DNA from: Planctomycetaceae bacterium | Lineage (GTDB): Bacteria > Planctomycetota > Planctomycetia > Planctomycetales > Planctomycetaceae | Length of the DNA: 64,000 bases | Direction of reading: 5' to 3' | Assembly: GCA_029259845.1 (NCBI GenBank) | Contig: JAJDEI010000039.1 | Span: 28,463 to 92,462 of the forward strand | Program-made: the position numbers and the translations under genes | The notes under the pieces: generated by a model | Seen by the model: only the letters and a program-made list of their open reading frames with translations | What the model was told of the DNA's origin: nothing | Database searches by the model: none | Shown: positions 25,808 through 34,862 of the stretch, in pieces | Layout of the letters: each line of letters begins with the position of its first letter | Numbering within the stretch: the stretch's first letter is position 1

Positions 25808-26815
25808 ATGTCCAAGCTCATCACGCTCCCCTTCGAACGTCCGATTGCCGACCTCGAAGACCAACTCGAAAAGCTGGAAGCCCAGCCGCATCCCGCACCC
25901 GCTGCCAAAGATGCCATCCGCAAAATGCGAGTCCAGGCCAACCGCATGAAACGCGAGGTGTACGAACACCTCAACGCCTGGGAGATCGTGCAGGTCGCGC
26001 GTCACCCCCAGAGGCCGCAAACACTCGACTATCTCGAATTGATCTTCGACGAATTCGTCGAACTTCACGGCGACAAGTCTTTCGGTGACGACCGCGCCAT
26101 CCTGACCGGCTTCGCCAAGATCGACGATCGCAAAGTCATGTTCGTCGGACAGCAAAAGGGCCGAAACCTCAAGGAACGCACCGAGCACAACTACGGCATG
26201 GCCCACCCGGAAGGCTACCGCAAAGCCCTCGCCAAGATGCAAACCGCGGCCAAGTTCCGCCTGCCGATCATCTGCTTCATCGACACCGCCGGTGCGTACC
26301 CCGGCATCGGTGCCGAAGAGCGCGGGCAGGCGTACCAGATCGCCCTCAACCTGCGCGAGATGTCACGCCTCCCGACGCCGATCATCTGTGTGGTCATCGG
26401 GGAAGGGGGGTCCGGCGGGGCACTGGGCATCGGCATCGGCGACCACGTCTCCATGCTACAGTTCTCCTACTACTCCGTCATCAGCCCCGAAGGCTGCGCG
26501 GGCATCCTCTGGAAGCACCAGAAGCACGCCGACAAAGCCGCCCTCGCCCTGCGGTTCACCGCCACCGACCTCAAACCGTTCGGCGTCATCGACGAGATCA
26601 TCGAAGAGCCGCTCGGCGGTGCCCACCGCAACCATCGCCAGATGGCGTCGCATCTCAAAGGCTCCCTGGTGCAGACCCTCCGTTCGCTTTCCAAGATGTC
26701 CAAAGCGGAACTGCTCGACCACCGCTACGCCCGCTTCCGCTGCATCGGCGTCTTCGAGGAACACGCCGCCGACGGGGAAGGGAAAGGAGACGACGGAGAG
26801 CCGCTCGCTGGCTGA
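25808..26815 (+). CDS. accA: Acetyl-CoA carboxylase carboxyltransferase subunit alpha
   Basis: Carboxyl transfer from carboxybiotin to acetyl-CoA to give malonyl-CoA, first step of fatty-acid synthesis; works with AccD (not in this window). 335 residues, typical AccA length. Motifs: LPFERPIADLEDQLEKLE at the N-terminus, the crotonase-type FIDTAGAYPGIGAEERGQ and VVIGEGGSGGALGIGIGD oxyanion-loop signature, and VISPEGCAGILWK. The C-terminal 25 residues (EEHAADGEGKGDDGEPLAG) are an acidic extension. A 58-residue membrane protein follows 45 nt downstream. Confidence 0.97.
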   Translation: MSKLITLPFERPIADLEDQLEKLEAQPHPAPAAKDAIRKMRVQANRMKREVYEHLNAWEIVQVARHPQRPQTLDYLELIFDEFVELHGDKSFGDDRAILTGFAKIDDRKVMFVGQQKGRNLKERTEHNYGMAHPEGYRKALAKMQTAAKFRLPIICFIDTAGAYPGIGAEERGQAYQIALNLREMSRLPTPIICVVIGEGGSGGALGIGIGDHVSMLQFSYYSVISPEGCAGILWKHQKHADKAALALRFTATDLKPFGVIDEIIEEPLGGAHRNHRQMASHLKGSLVQTLRSLSKMSKAELLDHRYARFRCIGVFEEHAADGEGKGDDGEPLAG

Positions 26816-26859
26816 GCCGTCATCTCCTCACCAAACCATCACCAAACAGCGACATCCGC

Positions 26860-27036
26860 ATGAATCTCAGCAACGCCTTCGCCATCGCCTTCTTGATCGC
26901 CAACGCGGCGGCATGCATCGCCGTTCCGGTCCTGCTGTGGACGCACTTCCGCCGGCTGCGTCACCTCGAATCCAGGCATGACAACAAACCAAGCCCCTCA
27001 GCCGCCCAACCCCGGCGGGGACACCGCCAAGCCTGA
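26860..27036 (+). CDS. Small single-helix membrane protein downstream of accA
   Basis: 58 residues from the ATG at 26860 to the TGA at 27034-27036. One hydrophobic helix (AFAIAFLIANAAACIAVPVLL) at about 6-27, then a basic, Pro-rich cytoplasmic tail (WTHFRRLRHLES). It begins 45 nt after the accA stop on the same strand, so it may be read from the accA transcript. No ribosome site stands out and no family is known to me; a real small membrane protein is plausible but not proven. Confidence 0.45.
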   Translation: MNLSNAFAIAFLIANAAACIAVPVLLWTHFRRLRHLESRHDNKPSPSAAQPRRGHRQA

Positions 27037-27310
27037 AATCGCTGCAAGAATCCCCACGAACCAAACATAACGGACATTATCGGACGTTGGTGATGTGCGA
27101 GATTCCGAGGCTTGGGGTGTGCGGGGAGCCCCAGAGAGCGGGTGTCTCGATCGTGGAAGGGCCTTGAGGCCCCAACGGGCACTGGCCTCTCAGCGAGCGT
27201 CGCCCGTCAAAGGAGACACTGGGCGTCTCGATCCGTGGTGTCGTTGGCCGGAACCCTGAGCCGATTGAATCCAGAACGACAAACCCTGCCGCAAGTGGTG
27301 ACCGCAATTC

Positions 27311-28477
27311 TCAACGCCGCGCCGCTGCGCGCAGGCGGTCCTGCAGCGACCGGCTGAGCTGATAGACCGACACACGCTGGAGTGTGAGTTGGCGGATGAT
27401 CCGCTGATCGACGGATGTGTCGATCGTCGTTTCGGGATCGGGATCGGTGCCGGAGCCTGCGAGGTCCGCTCGCCAGTCCCGGAGCACACCGAAGGTGATG
27501 CTGTCCGGAAGCCCGCGGAGCCATTCATCAATTTTCCGCACGTAGTCCGCCTGAGCCATCGGATCGGAGGAATACCCGTTTGCGATCTCGCGAATCAAGC
27601 CGTCCCGGTCATCGGCCGCCGCTGGTTCGTGGGGGCCGGGTGGGACTGACTGATTGAGCCATTTCGTCGCGACGGCGAGGATCATCTCCGGCGCGGCGGT
27701 TTTCAATTCGTTGACCATGTCGGACTTCAGGTCCGTTGGCGCGTTTTGATACGCCTGTTCGACGACGCTGCGGGCCTGTTCCTGGCCGAAGCCGGGAATG
27801 CGGCGCACGATCTCGTCGATCACGCTCGCCATCGTGGAGCCGCCGTCAGCGGGATATTGAGGGCCGCCCAAACCGGGAGGAACGGTTTCGCCCGGACCGG
27901 GAGCCGCCGGAAAGCCTGTCGAATGGCCATCGTCAGCGTCTGCGTGGAGGTGGTCGTCACTGTGCTTGAGCGGGAACTCGGGGGCGTCCAGTTGGTGGAT
28001 GTATTCGTCGAGTGAATCGTGCAGCTTTTCCGGCATGACCGGATGCAAGCGGTCCATGATGACCGCCGCCGCATAGCCGCTCTTGGAATGCTGGAGCATC
28101 GTCCGGGCATTGGGAGAAAGCGTGACGATGAAGAACGTCAGCACCAGGCAGATGGCGACGCCCTTGATCAATCCGAACGCCGCGCCGAGGTGGCGGTTGA
28201 ATTCCGTCATCTGGGCCCGTTCCATCCAACCATGGATCATCCGGGCGACGCCGAAGGACAGGAATGAGAACACCAGATAAGCGGCGAACATGGTGACCCA
28301 CTGATTGAGCGGCTCCGCCAAACCGACGTACGGTGCCGCCGCCGCCGATACCGTCTCCGCGAACACCAGCGACAGCACCAGCCCGGCGATGCCCGCCAAC
28401 TGCCAGATCACCCCCCGCATGGCTCCGCGGACCATGCAGAAAATCAGCACCGCAACAACAAACGCGTCATACCACAT
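27311..28477 (-). CDS. CvpA family membrane protein with long C-terminal extension
   Basis: 388 residues from the ATG at 28477. The N-terminal 120 residues have four or five hydrophobic helices with the CvpA pattern (AFVVAVLIFCMVRGAMRGVI, LAGIAGLVLSLVFAETVS, AAFGLIKGVAICLVLTFFIV). CvpA was first linked to colicin V secretion and is now seen as a general envelope protein. The C-terminal 260 residues are soluble, with a Pro/Gly-rich linker and a helical part, and are not part of the standard family; their role is unknown. Single gene on this strand. Confidence 0.8.
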   Translation of the reverse strand: MWYDAFVVAVLIFCMVRGAMRGVIWQLAGIAGLVLSLVFAETVSAAAAPYVGLAEPLNQWVTMFAAYLVFSFLSFGVARMIHGWMERAQMTEFNRHLGAAFGLIKGVAICLVLTFFIVTLSPNARTMLQHSKSGYAAAVIMDRLHPVMPEKLHDSLDEYIHQLDAPEFPLKHSDDHLHADADDGHSTGFPAAPGPGETVPPGLGGPQYPADGGSTMASVIDEIVRRIPGFGQEQARSVVEQAYQNAPTDLKSDMVNELKTAAPEMILAVATKWLNQSVPPGPHEPAAADDRDGLIREIANGYSSDPMAQADYVRKIDEWLRGLPDSITFGVLRDWRADLAGSGTDPDPETTIDTSVDQRIIRQLTLQRVSVYQLSRSLQDRLRAAARR

Positions 28478-28686
28478 GGGCCACTTCCCCTCCGTAGATA
28501 GCGGCGAGAATCAATCGATCGGGCGGGAGTCTACCCCAGACCACCAAACGGGGAAATGGGAGTTTTGAGGCGAGCGGGCAGCGGGATGCAGGACGCCGAG
28601 ACTGAACCGGAATCTTCAAAATGCAGGAACACTTGGGCACTCTGAAGCAGACGTACGATGAGTAAAATCGGAATGGAAAGACTTTG

Positions 28687-28763
28687 ACCGCAGAGGACGC
28701 GGACGATCGCAGAGAGCCGTGCTGGGAGATTTTTCCTCTGCGTCTCTCCGCGTCCTCTGCGGT
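28687..28763. repeat. Inverted repeat with 17-bp perfect arms in the cvpA-dtd gap
   Basis: ACCGCAGAGGACGCGGA (28687-28703) is complementary to TCCGCGTCCTCTGCGGT (28747-28763) with a 43-nt loop. It lies in the 413-base gap after the dtd stop (28891) and upstream of the CvpA gene, both on the minus strand. It may terminate dtd transcription; CCGCAGAGGACGCGGA-like palindromes recur in many planctomycete genomes. Nothing else was identified in the gap. Confidence 0.55.
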
Positions 28764-28890
28764 GACTCCTTCTGTCGCTTTGACGTTCGCGTTTCGTCGA
28801 CTGGTTTGCTAGCTCGCAACTTCAGATGGCGACTGGACCAACGAGCAAGTTCCGAGACTCGCTCTCCCTGGTGTTCAACCGACCGCCCCG

Positions 28891-29340
28891 TCAGAACGTC
28901 TTGCGGCTGTCGACCAGCAGCGTCACCGGCCCTTCGTTGACGAGCGCCACGTCCATCATCGCCTGAAACCGGCCGGTCTCGACCCGGATCCCCTGCCCCC
29001 GCACCGCCTCGACAAACGCCTGATAGAGAGCATCCGCCAGTTCCGGTGGTGCTGCGGTGATAAAGCTCGGCCGGCGGCCCTTGCGACAATCGCCGAAGAG
29101 CGTGAACTGGCTGACCACCAGCATGGCCCCGCCTGTCTCGGCCAGCGAGCGATTCATCTTCCCTTCGTCGTCCTCAAACATCCGCAGCCCGACGATCTTT
29201 CTCGCCATGTACGCCACGTCCGCGTCGGTATCGTCCCCGGCAACTCCCAACAGGACACACATCCCCTGCCCGATCTCACCGACGGCCTCGCCACCGACGG
29301 TCACGCGGGCGGACGAAACTCGCTGCACGACGGCTCGCAT
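28891..29340 (-). CDS. dtd: D-aminoacyl-tRNA deacylase
   Basis: 149 residues, the standard Dtd length. Hydrolyses D-aminoacyl-tRNA (and Gly-tRNA-Ala) so that D-residues do not enter proteins. The two active-site signatures are present: SQFTLFGD and [11 protein letters not shown] (with the cross-subunit Gly-Pro). The N-terminus [21 protein letters not shown] is canonical. It lies 50 nt downstream of the exported protein at 29391-30710, same strand. Confidence 0.97.
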   Translation of the reverse strand: MRAVVQRVSSARVTVGGEAVGEIGQGMCVLLGVAGDDTDADVAYMARKIVGLRMFEDDEGKMNRSLAETGGAMLVVSQFTLFGDCRKGRRPSFITAAPPELADALYQAFVEAVRGQGIRVETGRFQAMMDVALVNEGPVTLLVDSRKTF

Positions 29341-29390
29341 GATGTCTCCACGGGATTTCGCACGATGCCCCCAGCGTCAGGCGACGTCCG

Positions 29391-30710
29391 TCAACCGAGC
29401 AGGCCCTTCCACATCCAGCGTGGCGGCTGATCGTAGTCAAACGTGATTCCTTCGCCGGGATTGAGCGTCATCGTCTGCCCATGATGCAGTTCGCCATCGA
29501 AAACCTGAGGAACGCCGACGACGCTCGTTTCTGTCCAGCGGTGCACGCGCCCCGCCTTGACGACACGGATCTCGACTGCGAACGGATGGCGATTGACGGC
29601 CGCTTCTCCGGACGGCGGAACCGCGGGCGTGACGGTGGGCGTGTTCTCGAACGTGCTGGTGACGACGCGGTTCGTCGGCCGATTGGCCCGGTTGGTGATG
29701 CCGTGGGGAAACGTCGGACAGGTCACCAGATTCCCGAAGGAGGGTTCCTCGAAGATGAGGCCGGCCTCCTCCCCCATCTGGCCGAACGTCAGTTCGAGCA
29801 GGTTGTCGTGGCCAAACAGCCGGGCGCCGACAGCCTTGGGAATGCCTTCGCTGTTCAGCAGCGCACGAACACGGTTTTGAGAGACAACGGAATTGCCGGG
29901 ATCTCCAAGTTGCAGATGTGTGCGGCAGAGATGGATGAGCGGGGCGTCGAGAAAGTTGTCGGTACAGGCGTTGCGAAAGTGAATGCCCTCCGCACAGCCA
30001 ACGACTTCCGTCGCCGTGATCAGGTTGGTCAGGATCGGTCCCGGCTCCGCGTCGAGCAACAGCCCGGTCCCTTTCCATTCGTGTTCTGTGTTCAGTTCGC
30101 TGTCGAATGCTTCCCCGCCGGGCCACGCCCCGCCGCCGCCGACCAGAGCTGCGAAATGGAAATCGCTGGCCGTGATCACCCGAAAGCGGTCCGGCCCGGC
30201 GGTTGACGGCCGCATGCGAACGACCGCACCATCCGAGACCGTCACGATGAGTCCGAACCGAAAGGAACAGCTCATCTGGCTGTCGATCACGACGGCATCG
30301 CCCGATTCAGCCGCGTGATGGATGACGCAGTGCCCGCTGTCCATCCGGAAATCCTGCATCCACGGGATGCGGAGCGTCTCGTGAAGAACGTAAACCACCG
30401 GCTGATCCTGATCGATCGTCCAGCTTCCCCCGCTGATGTACAGGTCGCGGCGTTGAGCCTTCGCGGCGTCGAACGCTTCCTGCAAGCCGGATGTCCGGGT
30501 TCCCGGCGTCAGCGGGCCGAAGTCGCCGCCGTCCTCAGGTCCCTGCGGAGAGACAATCAGCCGATTCCCGTTCGCCCCGATTCGGGCCACTCCCCTGCCC
30601 TGCGGCGTCTCCGCGGACAAGCTTGCTCCGCCCGCCAACAGGCCTCCGCCCATGCCCATCGCGGCAAATCGCCCCAGCCATGCCCGACGAGCCGGATCAA
30701 TGTTTTCCAT
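29391..30710 (-). CDS. Exported beta-helix-like protein of unknown function
   Basis: 439 residues from the ATG at 30710. The N-terminus has a Tat-like signal (ARRAWLGRFAAMGMGGGLLA). The region GDFGPLTPGTRTSGLQEAFDAAKAQRRDLYIS resembles the opening of pectate-lyase-like right-handed beta-helices, and repeated Asn/Gly/Val turns (GCAEGIHFRNACTDNFLDAP, SQNRVRALLNSEGI) fit that fold, but no catalytic motif is identifiable. An exported carbohydrate- or surface-associated role is likely. A longer open frame to 30785 offers no ribosome site. Confidence 0.6.
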   Translation of the reverse strand: MENIDPARRAWLGRFAAMGMGGGLLAGGASLSAETPQGRGVARIGANGNRLIVSPQGPEDGGDFGPLTPGTRTSGLQEAFDAAKAQRRDLYISGGSWTIDQDQPVVYVLHETLRIPWMQDFRMDSGHCVIHHAAESGDAVVIDSQMSCSFRFGLIVTVSDGAVVRMRPSTAGPDRFRVITASDFHFAALVGGGGAWPGGEAFDSELNTEHEWKGTGLLLDAEPGPILTNLITATEVVGCAEGIHFRNACTDNFLDAPLIHLCRTHLQLGDPGNSVVSQNRVRALLNSEGIPKAVGARLFGHDNLLELTFGQMGEEAGLIFEEPSFGNLVTCPTFPHGITNRANRPTNRVVTSTFENTPTVTPAVPPSGEAAVNRHPFAVEIRVVKAGRVHRWTETSVVGVPQVFDGELHHGQTMTLNPGEGITFDYDQPPRWMWKGLLG

Positions 30711-30956
30711 CAGCGCGTGTCCCCAACTCTCGGCCACAAGGCGTCGCTTCGGCCGACGTTCACGACCGCACAGCGAGTGTAGCAAACGCTCTCTTGCCGT
30801 GTTACGGGGAGACTCCTCGCAACGGTCGAGGACCGTGGGCGCGCGACCGGTCGTTTGCGATCGGGAAACGAGAATTCGGCAGGGAGCCGTGATTGGCTCT
30901 CATGTCCCGCTCCCCGTTTGTATTGCCTGTGTACTGCAAAACCTGCTTCCCGTGGG

Positions 30957-30986
30957 TTGACGCGATCCGATCGACAGGCCCATAAT
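30957..30986 (+). promoter_or_regulatory. Likely sigma-70-type promoter of the two-repeat Cys protein
   Basis: TTGACG at 30957-30962 and CATAAT at 30981-30986, separated by 18 nt, about 90 nt upstream of the ATG at 31077. Good agreement with TTGACA/TATAAT in GC-rich DNA. Confidence 0.45.
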
Positions 30987-31076
30987 CGATGTTCGCTACA
31001 ACACGATCATTGCCGTGCGAACCCGCACGTGTGTGCCGTCCCGCCCGTTCTCGCCCCCGACAAAGGAATCCCACCG

Positions 31077-31544
31077 ATGAAACGCCTGCCCTTCATTGCA
31101 ACTGCTCTTGCCACTCTGCTCACGGTGTCCGTCTATGCTGCCGACGCAATCGATCTCGAAGGGGTGAAATGCATCATGAACCCCAAGGCGGCTGCCAAGT
31201 CGGCCAAGTTCGTCGACTTCAAAGGAGGCAAGGTCTTCTTCTGCTGCGACAACTGTCCCAAAGGATTCGCCAAAAAGATCGAAGCGGGCGACAAGGTGGT
31301 CGCTGCCAAGGGGAACCAGCAATTGATCCAGACCGGCCAGGCCAAGCAGGGCAAGTGCCCGTTCACCGGTGGGCCGCTCAAAACCGAATTGACCGTCGAT
31401 GGTGCGACGATCCAATTCTGCTGCAACAACTGTAAAGGCAAAGCCGAGAAGCTGGCCGGCGACGAGCAGTTGGTCGCCCTGTTCGGCGACGAAGCTTTCA
31501 AGAAGGCCGCGTTCACCGTCGGCGACAAGAAGGTCAAAGAATAG
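31077..31544 (+). CDS. Exported two-repeat Cys-motif protein (YHS/TRASH-like)
   Basis: 155 residues, AAGGA 9 nt before the ATG. Signal peptide LPFIATALATLLTVSVYA. The mature protein has two similar halves: KCIMNPKAA...FKGGKVFFCCDNCPKGF and KCPFTGGPLK...VDGATIQFCCNNCKGKA. Each has a lone Cys, then about 30 residues on a CCXXC block, close to YHS/TRASH metal-binding motifs. It probably binds a transition metal in the periplasm. Related small proteins are common in planctomycetes. A promoter at 30957-30986 and a strong terminator at 31587-31624 frame it as its own transcription unit. Confidence 0.7.
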   Translation: MKRLPFIATALATLLTVSVYAADAIDLEGVKCIMNPKAAAKSAKFVDFKGGKVFFCCDNCPKGFAKKIEAGDKVVAAKGNQQLIQTGQAKQGKCPFTGGPLKTELTVDGATIQFCCNNCKGKAEKLAGDEQLVALFGDEAFKKAAFTVGDKKVKE

Positions 31545-31586
31545 AACGAAGCCGGTTTCCCGTGTGGAAACCATGAAGCATCAGAC

Positions 31587-31624
31587 GCAGGGGGGGCACG
31601 CAATTCATTTGCGTGCCCCCCTGC
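31587..31624 (+). terminator. Strong hairpin terminator after the two-repeat Cys protein
   Basis: The stem GCAGGGGGGGCACGCAA (31587-31603) pairs with TTGCGTGCCCCCCTGC (31609-31624), loop about five bases, one G unpaired. It lies 42 nt after the stop codon. It is followed by CTCTTTGCG, a weak T run, and also faces the end of the convergent mlaD gene. Confidence 0.7.
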
Positions 31625-31720
31625 TCTTTGCGAGTTCGCTCTGACCCGATGCGCCGTGCGAAACCGCCAGCGATCGGCAATGCTCTGTCGCGACTCGAGG
31701 GCCGACACGAACGGCGGACC

Positions 31721-32899
31721 TCAACGGCGCAAATTGTCCGGGGGCGGCTGGCTCGTCCGTTGAATCTGCTGGCGCGGCGATGACGTACCGGCAGAGTCCT
31801 TTAGTCCGCTGCTCCCCTGGATCGCACCGCGCACGCCGAGCAGTTCCGGGTGACGGGCGATCTTGTCGCTGAAGACCCGCAGGTCGCGGACGATCAGTTC
31901 GAGATTGCGGAGCACGACCGGCATCGATGCTGCCGAGCGGTTGAGGTTCTCATAGAGCGCGGGGTCGTTCGCCAGCTTACTCAGCGTTCCTTCCCCCTGA
32001 TTGACGAGCCTCGCAATTGTCGTCAACTCGGTCAGCAACGTGTCCAGTTGGCCCAGAGAGGCATCGAGTTTGGTGACAATCGACGGCGTCGCTTTCGCCA
32101 ACGGAACCGTCATGCGGTTCATGGTGTCGAGCGTGCCGTTGAGCGAGTCGGCTGTCACTCCGATTTTTTCGATCGCCAGGCGGGCGGCAACGATCGTGCC
32201 TCGCGTCTCCTCGACCATGCCGGGCAGCGCGGTCATCGTCGCCTGCAAACTCCGCTGCAACTCCGGATTCCCCAGCAGTTGATTGGCATTGCCGAGAGCC
32301 GCTTCTGCCGTTTGCATCGTCCGGGCGAACTGCACGAGAGCATCGGCAGCCCGCTCGACGACCTCGTCGAGACTCCCCTGCTTGGTGTCGATGAGTCCGT
32401 TGACGTTGGCGGCGAGTTTCTCCCACTCGCGGCTTGTCTCGGCAAAGGAGGTGAGTGTTTCGTGAACCTTGGCATCCAGCCGCTCCACAATCTGCAACGG
32501 ATCGCGCGGCGGCAATCCCTGGATTCGAGAGTTGGGCGGCAGCGGTTCCGGGCGCGTGCCCAATGAAAAGTTGATCGTCGCATCACCAAAGATCGACCGC
32601 ACGAGCGACGGTTTCGCGTCGAGCCGCAGTTCGCGGTCGCCGTTGATGTCCACGACCACCAGGACCCCGCCCGACTCCTCATCAAGCCGCACTTCACGGA
32701 CGGAGCCGATCTCCAGGCCGTTCTGGCGCACGGGCACCCCCCGCTGCGCACCGGCCGCGTCTTCAAACTGAATGGCGATCGCATACGTCGGCTGCCAATA
32801 CGTGCGCAGTTCACCGAACATCAGCACCAACACCGTCGCAATGCCCAGCGACGTGAGCACGAACAGTCCGACACGGAATTGAAGTTGGCGTTCAGTCAC
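31721..32899 (-). CDS. mlaD: MlaD-family (MCE domain) substrate-binding protein of lipid ABC transporter
   Basis: 392 residues from a GTG at 32899; the only in-frame ATG (32986) lies in a low-complexity spacer and repeat, so the GTG is favoured. N-terminal anchor helix (RVGLFVLTSLGIATVLVLM, about 9-27), MCE domain (about 40-120, RGVPVRQNGLEIGSVREVRL) and a long helical tail (about 145-340), as in MCE proteins that form periplasmic rings or tubes for phospholipid transfer. Pro/Gln-rich C-terminus. Third gene of the mlaE-mlaF-mlaD operon (minus strand). Confidence 0.88.
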   Translation of the reverse strand: MTERQLQFRVGLFVLTSLGIATVLVLMFGELRTYWQPTYAIAIQFEDAAGAQRGVPVRQNGLEIGSVREVRLDEESGGVLVVVDINGDRELRLDAKPSLVRSIFGDATINFSLGTRPEPLPPNSRIQGLPPRDPLQIVERLDAKVHETLTSFAETSREWEKLAANVNGLIDTKQGSLDEVVERAADALVQFARTMQTAEAALGNANQLLGNPELQRSLQATMTALPGMVEETRGTIVAARLAIEKIGVTADSLNGTLDTMNRMTVPLAKATPSIVTKLDASLGQLDTLLTELTTIARLVNQGEGTLSKLANDPALYENLNRSAASMPVVLRNLELIVRDLRVFSDKIARHPELLGVRGAIQGSSGLKDSAGTSSPRQQIQRTSQPPPDNLRR

Positions 32900-32943
32900 G
32901 TTGAGTTGAGTATAGAGTGTTGAGGGTCCAGTGTTGAGAGTAT

Positions 32944-32968
32944 CAAGCCCACGGGCTGCGCCCCGTGG
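32944..32968. repeat. CCCACGGG hairpin unit in the mlaF-mlaD spacer
   Basis: CAAGCCCACGGG at 32944-32955 with CCCGTGGG at 32960-32967 forms a short stem. The sister unit CAAGCCCACGGG...CCCGTGG occurs at 34766-34790 upstream of mlaE. The 90-base spacer also has TTGAGAGT-type low-complexity sequence. Confidence 0.45.
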
Positions 32969-32989
32969 GAGGGGCGACGCTCGCACCCA

Positions 32990-33781
32990 CTATGCCGCTG
33001 CCATTTCCGTCAGCCGCTCGCCCGCCTCGCCGCGGACGAACTGGTGGACACGGGGGTCGTCACATTCAAATGCTTCCTCAGCGGTGCCCTCGAAGATGAT
33101 TTGTGGTTCGTGCGGCCGCAGACGGGCCACGGGGTACAGCATCACAATGCGGTCGGCGACTTTCTTCACCGTGTTCATATCGTGCGTCACAACGACGCTC
33201 GTCATCTGCTCGCGGTCGCGCGTCCTGAGGATGAGTTCGTTGATCACGTCGCTCATTATGGGGTCGAGGCCGGTTGTCGGTTCGTCATACAGCATGATCT
33301 CCGGCGACATCGCCAGTGCCCGCGCCAGGCCGACTCGCTTCCGCATACCTCCGGATAACTCCGCCGGCTTCTTCCCGGCAACGCCGTCCGAAGTCAAACC
33401 GACGTCCTTCAGGCATCCACAGACCTTTGCCCGCACTTCCTTCTCCGGGAGACGTTTGTTCTGCCGCAGTCCGAAGGCGACGTTTTCGAACACCGTGAGG
33501 CTGTCAAACAACGCCGCCTGCTGGAACAGATATCCGAACTTCAGCCGCTCCTGCGCGATCTGTTTCTCCGATCGCAAACGAATTGGACGTCCGTCCCAAT
33601 GGACTTCTCCCGATGTCGGCGAGAGCAGGTCCATCATCAGTTTCATGGTCACGCTCTTGCCGCAGCCACTCTCGCCGATCAGCACCAGCGTCTCCCCGCG
33701 GCGCAATTCCAGCGTGATGTCCCGCAGCACGTGCTGCGGACCGAACGATTTCGTGACGTTCTTGAGATCGATGAGTGCCAT
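32990..33781 (-). CDS. mlaF: MlaF-family ABC transporter ATP-binding protein
   Basis: 263 residues. Complete ABC ATPase: Walker [11 protein letters not shown] (about 36-45), Q-loop [13 protein letters not shown], signature [15 protein letters not shown], Walker [14 protein letters not shown] and switch His [23 protein letters not shown] and MRKR are typical of MlaF/Ttg2A. It powers phospholipid movement with MlaE and MlaD. It lies 76 nt downstream of mlaE, both on the minus strand. Confidence 0.95.
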   Translation of the reverse strand: MALIDLKNVTKSFGPQHVLRDITLELRRGETLVLIGESGCGKSVTMKLMMDLLSPTSGEVHWDGRPIRLRSEKQIAQERLKFGYLFQQAALFDSLTVFENVAFGLRQNKRLPEKEVRAKVCGCLKDVGLTSDGVAGKKPAELSGGMRKRVGLARALAMSPEIMLYDEPTTGLDPIMSDVINELILRTRDREQMTSVVVTHDMNTVKKVADRIVMLYPVARLRPHEPQIIFEGTAEEAFECDDPRVHQFVRGEAGERLTEMAAA

Positions 33782-33857
33782 GGGTCGTGGGGAGTGGGCA
33801 GTGGGCAGCAGACAGAGCGCAGCATCTGATGGCTGCTATGCACTACCAACCACCCAC

Positions 33858-34682
33858 TCAAACCATCGGAACATCTCCGGGCCAGATCACGTAGTACAAC
33901 TTCATGAACAACGTACCGAGCAGAAAATCGAACAACAGGATGGCGACAAACGAATAGACGAACGACTCCGTCGCGGCGCGGCCCACCCCTTCAGCCCCGG
34001 CACGCGAGTGAAAACCACGATGACAGGCGATTAGGGCGATGGCTGCCCCGAAAAATACGCTTTTCACAACACCGCTCAGGACATCATAGGCCGTGATGAA
34101 ATCGATCGAATGCTGCCAATAATAAAAGCTGTGCACGCCGAGGACTTTGGTACTGAATATCCAACCGCTCAGCATGCCGACCGCGTCGCCGACGAGCGTG
34201 AGCAGCGGGATCAGCAGGAAGCATGCCAAAAACCGGGGCACGACGAGAAACCGCACCGGGTTGGCACCCAGCGCAGTGAGGGCGTCGATCTGCTCGGTAA
34301 CCCGCATCGTGCCCAATTCGGCCGCCATCGCACTCCCGACACGGCCCGCCAGCATGAGCGCTGCGAGCACGGGGCCCAGCTCTTTGACAAGCGTCACATT
34401 GATCACCGCGCCGAGTTGGTTCTCCATGTTCATCAGAGCGAACTGGTCGTATGCCTGCACGGCGAGCACCATGCCGATGAATCCGCCGGTAATCAGAATC
34501 ACCGGGATGCTCAGCACGCCGGTCTGATACATGATTGGCCAGATCACCCCGCCCCGCGGCCAGTTGAGCCACCGCACCATGTTGATCGAAAACAGCGTCA
34601 GGTCCCCCACCAGGCGCACCCCGTCCAACACCATCTCGCCAACGAGATGCACGCAGTTCGGACGGGGAAGAGTGGCAGACAT
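33858..34682 (-). CDS. mlaE: MlaE-family ABC transporter permease
   Basis: 274 residues, about five membrane helices with the MlaE/YrbE signatures: [59 protein letters not shown] and [22 protein letters not shown]. First gene of the mlaE-mlaF-mlaD set; outer-membrane lipid homeostasis. The missing partners MlaA/MlaC are not in the window. Spacers between the genes are G/T-rich simple sequence (GAGTGGGCAGTGGGC-like). Confidence 0.95.
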   Translation of the reverse strand: MSATLPRPNCVHLVGEMVLDGVRLVGDLTLFSINMVRWLNWPRGGVIWPIMYQTGVLSIPVILITGGFIGMVLAVQAYDQFALMNMENQLGAVINVTLVKELGPVLAALMLAGRVGSAMAAELGTMRVTEQIDALTALGANPVRFLVVPRFLACFLLIPLLTLVGDAVGMLSGWIFSTKVLGVHSFYYWQHSIDFITAYDVLSGVVKSVFFGAAIALIACHRGFHSRAGAEGVGRAATESFVYSFVAILLFDFLLGTLFMKLYYVIWPGDVPMV

Positions 34683-34765
34683 GGGGGTGTTGGTGAGTGG
34701 CCATTGGTGGAGTAGTGAGTGGTGACCGGTGGAGCGGTGTTCGTTGGTGGTGGGTGGTCATCGCC

Positions 34766-34790
34766 AAGCCCACGGGCGACATCCCGTGGC
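34766..34790. repeat. CAAGCCCACGGG hairpin unit upstream of mlaE
   Basis: CCACGGG (34770-34776) and CCCGTGG (34783-34789) form a stem with a short loop. Sister of the unit at 32944-32968, so the mla operon is bracketed by related units. Confidence 0.4.
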
Positions 34791-34798
34791 GACCGGCG

Positions 34799-34833
34799 GT
34801 TTAGCCGCACATTTCAAATGTGCGGCTAAACCT
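34799..34833. repeat. Perfect 35-bp palindrome upstream of mlaE
   Basis: GGTTTAGCCGCACATTT at 34799-34815 and its exact complement at 34817-34833 are separated by one base. It lies between the mlaE start and the stop of the upstream exported protein (34863), both on the minus strand, so it probably ends transcription of that gene and separates it from mlaE. Confidence 0.65.
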
Positions 34834-34862
34834 CGGACAACGCTTGTGGATTCGCACAGCGC

